A stretch of DNA of 22,480 nt, taken from assembly GCA_964393335.1 (NCBI GenBank), contig CAYMTN010000069.1:1-22480 (forward strand), given 5' to 3'. The DNA is from CAYMTN01 sp964393335 (GTDB lineage: Bacteria; Chloroflexota; Anaerolineae; Aggregatilineales; Aggregatilineaceae). Below the pieces are notes generated by a model. It made no database searches. It saw only the letters and a program-made list of their open reading frames with translations, and was not told the DNA's origin. Within the stretch, counting starts at the first letter, position 1, and every line of letters begins with the position of its first letter. Positions 8,837 to 14,170 of this stretch are shown in pieces. The position numbers were made by a program, and so were the translations under genes.

Positions 8837-8933
8837 CGTACCATCTCCTCGCGCTCCCCTCGCTGAGCCGGGTGACTGATCACCGCTATAATTTACGTTT
8901 GTGTCTGTGCTGCGCCCCCCACTTTCACCTATC

Positions 8934-8962
8934 ACTGTATAGTTTTTTCCGTTCAGGCGCAA
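8934..8962 (-). promoter_or_regulatory. Possible promoter of the sensor kinase
   Basis: TTGCGC (8962-8957), a 17-base spacer and TACAGT (8939-8934). An overlapping TATACA gives a 15-base spacer. It would place a 90-base leader before the GTG start at 8836. Confidence 0.5.
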
Positions 8963-8985
8963 TTCGCCCCGGTCGCGCGCGCCGG

Positions 8986-10386
8986 TTACAAGACCGCCGC
9001 TTCGTGCAGCTCCGGCACGCTGACATTATCGTACCCGGCCTCGTCACGCAGCCCCTCAGCCAGGGCGAGCGCGGACTCTTCTTCGCCGTGCACCAAAAAC
9101 GTGTGCCGGGGCCGCTTGGTGATCGCTTCGGCCCAGGCCAGCAGTTCGTTACGGTCGGCGTGGCCGGAAAACCCGTTCAAGACCTCGACGTGCGCGTTCA
9201 AATGGTGTTCTTCACCGAAGATACGCACCACCGGGTCACGCTCGACAATGTGCCGCCCCAGGGTGTTAGGAGCCTGCCAACCGACGATCAAGATCGTGTT
9301 AGCGGGGTCTTCGATGCGGTTGCGCAGGTGGTGCAGGATGCGCCCGTTTTCAGCCATGCCGCTGGCGCTGATCACGATAAACGGCTCGCGCAGGAAGTTT
9401 AGCTCTTTGCTCTGCTCGACAGAACGCGTGTAACGCAGCGCGTCAAAGCCAAACGGATCGCCCTCGGACAACATGAACTGGCGGATTTCGGCGTCATACG
9501 CTTCGGGATGCAGCCGGAAAACGGCGGTCGCGTTGATCGCCAGCGGGCTGTCCACAAACACCGGAAGATTGGGGATATCGCGCTGTAACATCAGCTTGTG
9601 CAGCGTGTAGACAAGCTGCTGCGTGCGGCCCACCGCAAAGGACGGGATGATCACGGCCCCGCCGCGTTTGTACGTGTCGTTGATGATCGTTTCCAGCTTT
9701 TTCTCGGAGTCGAAATACGGCTCGTGCAGGCGGTTGCCGTAGGTGCTTTCCATGATCAACACGTCGGCATGATCGACCGTTTCGGGATCGCGGATGATCG
9801 GAATCCCCACGCGCCCCAGGTCGCCGCTGAAGACCAGCCGCACGTCCCGCCCGGCGTCGCGGTCTTCGATGTCCAGCACGACAATCGCGCTGCCCAGCAT
9901 GTGCCCCGCGTCCAAAAACGAAAGCTGCACGCCCGGCAGCACTTCGCGCTGGCGGTGGTAACCAATCGCGTTGAAGTAGTCCAGGCAGTTGACGGCGTCT
10001 TCGGCGGTATAGATCGGCTGGATCGGCGGTTGATCTTTACGGGCGCGTTTTTTGTTGACGAATTCGGCGTCACGCTCCTGAATGTTGCCGCTGTCCAGCA
10101 GCATGGTCGAACAGAGATCGCGCGTGGCAAACGTGCAAAAGATGTCGCCCCGGAACCCGCTTTTGACCAGGTTGGGGATATTACCGCTGTGGTCGATGTG
10201 GGCGTGGCTGAGCACCATCACGTCGACCGATTCGGCGTCAAACGGCAGGTTGCGGTTGCGGTCGAAGGCCTCGCGGCGCGATCCCTGGTACAACCCGCAG
10301 TCCAACAACAGCCGCTGCCCGTTGACCTCGACCAAATGCTGAGTGCCGGTTACAGTCCGTGCTGCGCCATGAAAGGTAATTTTCAT
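8986..10386 (-). CDS. MBL-fold beta-CASP ribonuclease (CPSF73/YSH1-like RNA-processing family)
   Basis: A 466-residue protein beginning MKITFHGAARTVTGTQHLVE. It carries the metallo-beta-lactamase zinc motif SHAHIDHSG (His61, His63, Asp65, His66), then MESTYGNRLHE, the beta-CASP region (SFAVGRTQQLVYTLHKLM, FVDSPLAINATAVF), VISASGMAENGRILHHL and the C-terminal GFSGHAD and FLVHGEEES motifs. This is the layout of the bacterial CPSF73-like nucleases, which cut or trim RNA in the cytoplasm using two zinc ions. The ATG at 10386 has GAGGAA seven bases upstream. A frame running further upstream crosses the N run and is not real. The gene has its own promoter, behind RNase D and CorA on the same strand. 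Confidence 0.94.
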   Translation of the reverse strand: MKITFHGAARTVTGTQHLVEVNGQRLLLDCGLYQGSRREAFDRNRNLPFDAESVDVMVLSHAHIDHSGNIPNLVKSGFRGDIFCTFATRDLCSTMLLDSGNIQERDAEFVNKKRARKDQPPIQPIYTAEDAVNCLDYFNAIGYHRQREVLPGVQLSFLDAGHMLGSAIVVLDIEDRDAGRDVRLVFSGDLGRVGIPIIRDPETVDHADVLIMESTYGNRLHEPYFDSEKKLETIINDTYKRGGAVIIPSFAVGRTQQLVYTLHKLMLQRDIPNLPVFVDSPLAINATAVFRLHPEAYDAEIRQFMLSEGDPFGFDALRYTRSVEQSKELNFLREPFIVISASGMAENGRILHHLRNRIEDPANTILIVGWQAPNTLGRHIVERDPVVRIFGEEHHLNAHVEVLNGFSGHADRNELLAWAEAITKRPRHTFLVHGEEESALALAEGLRDEAGYDNVSVPELHEAAVL

Positions 10387-10417
10387 TGCCGGGTTCCTCG
10401 CTGTGGTTTGCAGACAT
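10363..10417. repeat. Left copy of a 55-bp exact duplication flanking the N gap
   Basis: Begins tgcgccatgaaaggt and ends gtttgcagacat. It is identical to 10518-10572 and covers the start of the beta-CASP gene and its ribosome binding site. Confidence 0.97.
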
Positions 10418-10517
10418 NNNNNNNNNNNNNNNNNNNNNNNNNNNNNNNNNNNNNNNNNNNNNNNNNNNNNNNNNNNNNNNNNNNNNNNNNNNNNNNNNNN
10501 NNNNNNNNNNNNNNNNN
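10418..10517. other. Run of exactly 100 N (scaffold gap)
   Basis: A placeholder gap of a conventional size. Because the flanks are the same 55 bases, the two contigs most likely overlap and no sequence is missing here. Confidence 0.97.
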
Positions 10518-10572
10518 TGCGCCATGAAAGGTAATTTTCATTGCCGGGTTCCTCGCTGTGGTTTGCAGACAT
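10518..10572. repeat. Right copy of the 55-bp duplication flanking the N gap
   Basis: Identical to 10363-10417. It holds a spurious second copy of the first codons and ribosome binding site of the beta-CASP gene. The real upstream region of that gene continues from 10573. Confidence 0.97.
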
Positions 10573-10588
10573 CAGGTTCGGTAAAAAC

Positions 10589-10617
10589 ACTATAGGATGC
10601 AGATAGTCACCTGTCTC
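10589..10617 (-). promoter_or_regulatory. Promoter of the beta-CASP nuclease gene
   Basis: GAGACA (10617-10612), a 17-base spacer and TATAGT (10594-10589). After collapsing the gap duplication it lies roughly 45 bases upstream of the ATG. Confidence 0.6.
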
Positions 10618-10660
10618 ACGGGATGGATCGAACGATCGGGCCATCATAGTCTGGCAGTGG

Positions 10661-11824
10661 TCATTCGGATCGCGAACTGCCGTTCGCGCTGGCCAGCACG
10701 GCCAGCAGTTCCTCGCCGTATTCCGCCCGCCGCCAGGGACCCAGGCCGGGCACGCTGTCCAGGTCGTCCAGGGTGACCGGAACGCGGCGCGCCATCGCCC
10801 ACATCGAGGCACGCGGAATGATCACGTCTGACTCGACGCCGCGCTCGGCAGCGCGCTGCTTGCGCCACTCGTGCAGCGCCTCGTAACGCACCTGCACGTC
10901 AGGATTCGGCCCGCGCGAGCGCGGCGGCGGGCTGGGCGGCTCCGCCTGGCGACCCTGCGCCACCGCTTCCAGAAGCTGCTCGCCGTCACGCTGGACCAGG
11001 CGTGAATGTAATCCCCGGACGCCGTGCAGGTCTTCGAGGCGGCGCGGTTCGAGCACGGCCAGCGCCGCCAGGGTTTTGTCGCTGAACACTTTGAAGGGCG
11101 GCCAGTCGCGCCGCCGCGCGATCTCGTCGCGCAGCAGGTATAACTCGCGGGCGATGGCGATCTGGCGGCGGGTCAGGTCGCGCACCTGGTGAATGCGCCA
11201 GTAGGCTTCCGGGTCAAAGCGATATTCCGCCGGGGGCAGGTGCGCCAGGGCCGCGAAGGTTTCGCGCGCTTCTTCCAGGCGGCCCGCTGCCGCGATCTCG
11301 GCCAGCAGGCGGTCGCGCAGTTCCGGCAGATAATGCGTGTCCATCTGGGCGTAGAGCAACTGCTCCGGCGGCAGCGGGCGCAGCGCCCAGTCGGCACGCT
11401 GGTACTTTTTCTGCGCGCGGACTCCAAACTGCTCGGCCAGGATATTACCCAGGCCGGTTTTCGGCCAGCCGCAGATGCGCGCCGCCAACATCGTATCAAA
11501 GATGGCGGCGAACGTGTAATCGAAATCGCGCTTGAGCGTGATCACGTCGTATTCGGCGGCGTGGAACACGACCTCAATCGCCGGGTCGGCCAGCAGCGGG
11601 CCTAACGGACTCATGTCATCGACAGCCAGCGGGTCGATGATGTAATCACGCGTGCGCGTCGAAAGCTGCACCAGGCACACCTGCTCGTAATAGGCGTACA
11701 GGCTGTTTGACTCGGTGTCAACGGCCAGCAGCGGCTCGTGGCACAGCCGGTCCACCAGCCGCCGGAGGTCTGACGTGCGGCGGATGATCTGCGCGCGCTT
11801 CAAATCAGGCAAATCAGATTTCAC
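10661..11824 (-). CDS. rnd: Ribonuclease D, 3'-5' exoribonuclease with two HRDC domains
   Basis: A 387-residue protein from the GTG at 11824, which overlaps the corA stop as GTGA, so it is probably translated by coupling. The DEDDy exonuclease motifs are in order: LLAVDTES (Asp/Glu of Exo I), VVFHAAEYDV (Exo II), FDTMLAAR, and YAQMDTHYL (Exo III with the tyrosine). Two HRDC domains follow (about residues 205-285 and 310-385). RNase D trims the 3' ends of tRNA precursors and other small RNAs. The frame stays open upstream, but that part lies within corA and has no family similarity. Downstream, a beta-CASP nuclease makes this a small RNA-processing neighbourhood. A Pro/Arg-rich linker separates the HRDC domains. 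Confidence 0.93.
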   Translation of the reverse strand: MKSDLPDLKRAQIIRRTSDLRRLVDRLCHEPLLAVDTESNSLYAYYEQVCLVQLSTRTRDYIIDPLAVDDMSPLGPLLADPAIEVVFHAAEYDVITLKRDFDYTFAAIFDTMLAARICGWPKTGLGNILAEQFGVRAQKKYQRADWALRPLPPEQLLYAQMDTHYLPELRDRLLAEIAAAGRLEEARETFAALAHLPPAEYRFDPEAYWRIHQVRDLTRRQIAIARELYLLRDEIARRRDWPPFKVFSDKTLAALAVLEPRRLEDLHGVRGLHSRLVQRDGEQLLEAVAQGRQAEPPSPPPRSRGPNPDVQVRYEALHEWRKQRAAERGVESDVIIPRASMWAMARRVPVTLDDLDSVPGLGPWRRAEYGEELLAVLASANGSSRSE

Positions 11825-12738
11825 AACCAACCTCGATGACGAAAATAGGACAGCATGGAGAGGGCAATCATAAACATCAGCCCGATGACCATCAAAAACG
11901 CGGCGGGCGCATCTTGCAGCGGCAAGACGATGTTCATCCCGTAGATGCCGCTCAACAGCGTCAGCGGCAGCATGATCACGGAGATCACGGTCAGGATTTG
12001 CATCACGCCGTTCAGGCGATAACTGACCAGCGCGTTCGCCATATCCGCCAGGCCGTTGATCACTTCCAGGTGGTCTTCGGCGATTTCCCACGCTTTGAGC
12101 AGGTGGTCGAGGATGTCGCCGAAATACACGTCAAGGTCTTCGCGGATGAACGGGCGGTCCACTTTTTCCAGGTTTTCGACGATGGCGATCTGCGGGCGGA
12201 TGATGCGGCGCAGCGCGATGATATCGCGCCGGATGAAGGACAGGTCTTGCATGACCTGGCGCGAGTCTTCGGCGAAAATTTCGTTTTCCAGTTGGCGGAT
12301 GTTGCCATCGACCTTGTACAGAATCGGCAGCACATAGTCCACCAGGCGGTCGATCACGGCGTAGAAAATTTTACTCGCGCCCCGCCCCATCAGGCGCTCG
12401 CGCAGTTCGGCGTTTGTCCGGCACTGCTCGAACAACTGCCCCAGCGGTTTGAGCGAGCCATCGCCGGCCGTGACGAGATAGCCGCTGCCGACGAACATAT
12501 CAACTTCGGCGGCGCGGCTGACGCGCTGAACGGCGTCCCACAGCGGGAATTGCATGACCACGAACAGGTAATCGTCATACTCGTCAATCTTGGGGCGTTC
12601 GATGCGGCTTTGCAGGTCTTCCAGGTCCAGCGGGTGAAAATGCGGGTACATCCCCCGCAGGGCCTCGACATCTTCCGGCGTGACGCGTTCCACGTTCACC
12701 CATGTGACGCGGCCATGTTGGATCGTTTGAATAGGCAT
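11821..12738 (-). CDS. corA: CorA-family magnesium/divalent cation transporter
   Basis: A 305-residue protein. The N-terminal cytoplasmic domain includes HPLDLEDLQSRIERPKIDEY and YLFVVMQFP, and a long helix bears FIRRDIIALRRIIRPQ. Two C-terminal membrane helices follow, the first ending in the selectivity motif YGMN (Gly267-Met-Asn). The tail is short and basic (RHRGWL). These are the family's hallmarks, and the protein forms a pentameric channel for Mg2+ or Co2+. There is no Shine-Dalgarno sequence before the ATG at 12738, and the -10 box lies only seven bases upstream, so the mRNA is probably leaderless. The last codons overlap the rnd start. Confidence 0.95.
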   Translation of the reverse strand: MPIQTIQHGRVTWVNVERVTPEDVEALRGMYPHFHPLDLEDLQSRIERPKIDEYDDYLFVVMQFPLWDAVQRVSRAAEVDMFVGSGYLVTAGDGSLKPLGQLFEQCRTNAELRERLMGRGASKIFYAVIDRLVDYVLPILYKVDGNIRQLENEIFAEDSRQVMQDLSFIRRDIIALRRIIRPQIAIVENLEKVDRPFIREDLDVYFGDILDHLLKAWEIAEDHLEVINGLADMANALVSYRLNGVMQILTVISVIMLPLTLLSGIYGMNIVLPLQDAPAAFLMVIGLMFMIALSMLSYFRHRGWL

Positions 12739-12745
12739 AGTGTTT

Positions 12746-12774
12746 ATTATGTCGTGTTGGGCCTATCCCGGCAA
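12746..12774 (-). promoter_or_regulatory. corA promoter giving a leaderless transcript
   Basis: TTGCCG (12774-12769), a 17-base spacer and CATAAT (12751-12746). Seven bases separate the -10 box from the ATG, so transcription should start at or next to the A of the start codon. Confidence 0.7.
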
Positions 12775-12798
12775 CCTGTTTTTTGCCAGGGGACGCGC

Positions 12799-12963
12799 TC
12801 ACTGCGCCGTATAACCGCCGTCGATGACCAATTCCGCGCCGGTGACGAACTTCGCCTCGTCCGAAGCCAGGTACGACACGCCGTAGGCCACGTCCAGCGG
12901 TTCGCCGGTCACGACGGCGACTTTATTCGTTACTCGTCCCGCAGAAGCGGTCTTCTGAACCAT
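12799..12963 (-). pseudogene. Short-chain dehydrogenase remnant with a large internal deletion
   Basis: Fifty-four codons from ATG 12963 join the first strand of an SDR (RVTNKVAVVTG, the start of the Rossmann fold before the expected G-x-x-x-G-x-G) directly to the end of an SDR (GEPLDVAYGVSYLASDEAKF, then VTGAELVIDGGYTAQ). The cofactor loop, the N-A-G motif and the catalytic Ser-Tyr-Lys are all absent. About 200 codons seem to have been lost in frame. The frame can be extended upstream to 13200, but that part resembles no protein. It cannot be an active dehydrogenase. A true deletion and an assembly collapse cannot be told apart here. Confidence 0.75.
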
Positions 12964-13139
12964 TCCGAACGAGTCGTGCCATGATAGCCGATCCGCGACT
13001 AAAAATCCATGCCGCCCGCGCCGCACATGACCGTTTTCGGTCAAGCCGTTTTTCAAAAGGCTTGTGGGGCGTGGGGCAAAGCCCCAATCGGGTGTTGACG
13101 CGATTGCCCCGACTGTGTGCCCGATTTCACAGTTCAGTT
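12964..13139. other. Intergenic region with two hairpins
   Basis: No gene is seen. CAAGCC (13042-13047) pairs with GGCTTG (13059-13064) across 11 bases, and GGGGC (13073-13077) pairs with GCCCC (13081-13085) across AAA. No T-run follows either. They may be a degraded repeat or boundary structure between the divergent pseudogene and peroxiredoxin. Confidence 0.5.
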
Positions 13140-13145
13140 TATACT
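13140..13145 (+). promoter_or_regulatory. Possible -10 box of the peroxiredoxin gene
   Basis: TATACT, with no convincing -35 at 16-18 bases (best is GTGCCC at 13117). A start near 13152 would leave 37 bases before the ATG at 13189 and 148 before the ATG at 13300. Confidence 0.35.
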
Positions 13146-13188
13146 CTGGGTAACCGGTCCCCTGACGCACCAGGAAAGGAAGGTAACC

Positions 13189-13299
13189 ATGCCCGGTCAA
13201 CCCGTCAGTTGTACGTCGTCGGCACGCGGCCCGTTAGCCGCGCCGTCCAACGTACCACCCGTTTCTGATTCGCCTGAACCATTCAAGGAGGAACCCCGT
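13189..13299 (+). other. In-frame upstream extension of the peroxiredoxin with its own start signal
   Basis: An ATG at 13189, preceded by AAGGAAGG five bases upstream, opens a 37-codon stretch that runs without a stop into the peroxiredoxin start. It is rich in Pro, Ser and Ala and has one Cys (residue 8). It resembles no known domain. It could be an N-terminal extension of a second, 240-residue isoform, or a translated leader. Confidence 0.45.
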
Positions 13300-13911
13300 A
13301 TGATAGCGCGTGTTGGCAAACCCGCTCCTGATTTTGAGGCGATGGCCTTTCACGAAGGCGGTTTTAAGCTGATCAAGCTGTCCGAGTTTCGCGGACACTG
13401 GACCCTGTTGTGTTTTTACCCAGGCGATTTCACCTTTGTTTGACCGACGGAATTAGCGGCAGTTGCCGTCAAATATAACGAACTCCAGGCGCTCGACGTT
13501 CAGGTCCTCTCCGCGAGCACCGACAGCCAATTCTCTCACAAAATCTGGCAAGCAGAAGAACTCTCCAAGATGGTAGAAGGTGGCGTCCCCTGGCCGATGC
13601 TGTCCGATTCCGGCGGCAAGATCGGGCAGGTGTACGGCGTGTATGACGAAGCCGCCGGGGTCGATATTCGCGGTCGGTTTTTGATCGATCCGGATGGCGT
13701 GATCCAGGCGATGGAAGTCATGACGCCGCCGGTAGGCCGTAACGTCAACGAGTTGATCCGCCAGGTAAAAGCCTTCCAGCATGTGCGCGCGACCGGCGAA
13801 GTCACACCCGCCGGGTGGCAGCCGGGCAAACCCACGCTCAAACCGGGGCCGGACCTCGTCGGCCAGGTGTGGAAAGTCTGGCAGCCGGAAACGTCCCCCG
13901 ACCGCGGCTAA
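13300..13911 (+). CDS. Selenocysteine-containing peroxiredoxin (AhpC/PrxU type), UGA at the peroxidatic position
   Basis: A 203-residue peroxiredoxin if the UGA at 13441-13443 is read as selenocysteine (residue 48). The N-terminal part is MIARVGKPAPDFEAMAFHEG then WTLLCFYPGDFTFV. It continues in the same frame after the UGA with PTELAAVAVKYNELQALDVQ and SASTDSQFSHKIW. The active-site pattern P-x-x-x-T-x-x-C becomes P41-G-D-F-T45-F-V-U48, with the conserved Arg124 in IRGRFLIDPDG. The enzyme should reduce hydrogen peroxide and organic peroxides. The resolving-Cys position of AhpC (E-V-C-P) is Thr169, and the only other Cys is C38, so an outside thiol must recycle it. The ATG has AAGGAGGA seven bases upstream. 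Selenoprotein peroxiredoxins are known (PrxU of Eubacterium acidaminophilum). The alternative is a pseudogene with a Cys-to-stop mutation, less likely because the rest is intact. Confidence 0.88.
13456..13469 (+). promoter_or_regulatory. Candidate bacterial SECIS hairpin
   Basis: GCGGC (13456-13460) pairs with GCCGU (13465-13469) around the loop AGUU. The loop begins 18 bases after the UGA and has G as its second base, which fits the described bacterial SECIS rules (apical loop 16-37 bases after UGA, G among the first two loop bases). An alternative outer pairing GACGG (13446-13450)/CCGUC (13466-13470) competes with it. SelB would bind here. Confidence 0.6.
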
Positions 13912-13931
13912 CCGACCGCGGCCAACACCTC

Positions 13932-13965
13932 AACGGGATGTTCGTAACGAACATCCCGTTTTTGT
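13932..13965 (+). terminator. Strong rho-independent terminator after the peroxiredoxin
   Basis: AACGGGATGTTCG (13932-13944) pairs perfectly with CGAACATCCCGTT (13948-13960) across a TAA loop, followed by a T-run. It lies 20 bases after the stop codon, which supports the UGA-containing gene being one transcription unit ending here. Confidence 0.95.
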
Positions 13966-13994
13966 TAGAGTCTGAGTTGCAGCTTATTACCGTC

Positions 13995-14023
13995 TTGAGA
14001 CCCGCTGCTGTACCGGGTATACT
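13995..14023 (+). promoter_or_regulatory. Promoter of the cation antiporter gene
   Basis: TTGAGA (13995-14000), a 17-base spacer and TATACT (14018-14023). Both boxes differ from consensus by one base. Transcription should start near 14030. Confidence 0.85.
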
Positions 14024-14029
14024 TCGACG

Positions 14030-14170
14030 CTGCGCGTGCTGCGACGCCGCGCGCGCACCTATCCGGGCAAAGGCCTGACCTGTGCACCTGAGGCCGTGCC
14101 ATACCACTCGTGACCCCGTTCGCGGGGGAAACCCGTTGGCGGGTGCGACTCCACAAAGAAAGGGATTTGC
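14030..14170 (+). promoter_or_regulatory. Structured 140-base leader of the antiporter, candidate riboswitch
   Basis: The leader is unusually long for this window and GC-rich. CCCCG-UUCG-CGGGG (14114-14127) is followed after GAA by ACCCG-UUGG-CGGGU (14131-14144), and AGGCC occurs at 14071 and 14091. The run GCGGGGGA-A-ACCCGUUG followed by GGGUG-x-x-A-x-UCC recalls the 5' half of the ydaO c-di-AMP class, but that class's second half is not recognisable. A Shine-Dalgarno AAAGGGA precedes the ATG. I do not assign a class. Confidence 0.4.

Noticed and set aside
5900..8866. 988-residue plus-strand ORF
   Set aside because: Antisense shadow of the GC-rich sensor kinase; low-complexity Arg/Gln/His composition, no domain, and the minus strand has clear PAS/GAF motifs.
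8887..8892. Perfect TATAAT on the plus strand
   Set aside because: No plus-strand gene follows and no -35 was found; it lies in the leader of the sensor kinase.
10387..10812. Upstream extension of the beta-CASP gene across the N run to 10812
   Set aside because: It reads through Ns and a duplicated segment, and overlaps the end of rnd; the ATG at 10386 has a ribosome binding site and the conserved N-terminus.
11836..12984. 382-residue plus-strand ORF
   Set aside because: Antisense of corA; composition is shadow-like (Asp/Gln/His-rich).
12964..13200. N-terminal part of a 133-residue ORF containing the SDR remnant
   Set aside because: No similarity to SDR N-termini or any protein; a frame left open by chance upstream of the remnant.
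13300..13443. A 47-residue ORF ending at UGA 13443, followed by a separate 113-residue ORF at 13570
   Set aside because: Both are pieces of one peroxiredoxin in the same frame; the UGA falls on the catalytic Cys position and the join is exact.
14100..14150. ydaO/c-di-AMP riboswitch as a firm call
   Set aside because: Only a partial match to the 5' half; the conserved 3' segment of that class is not recognisable.
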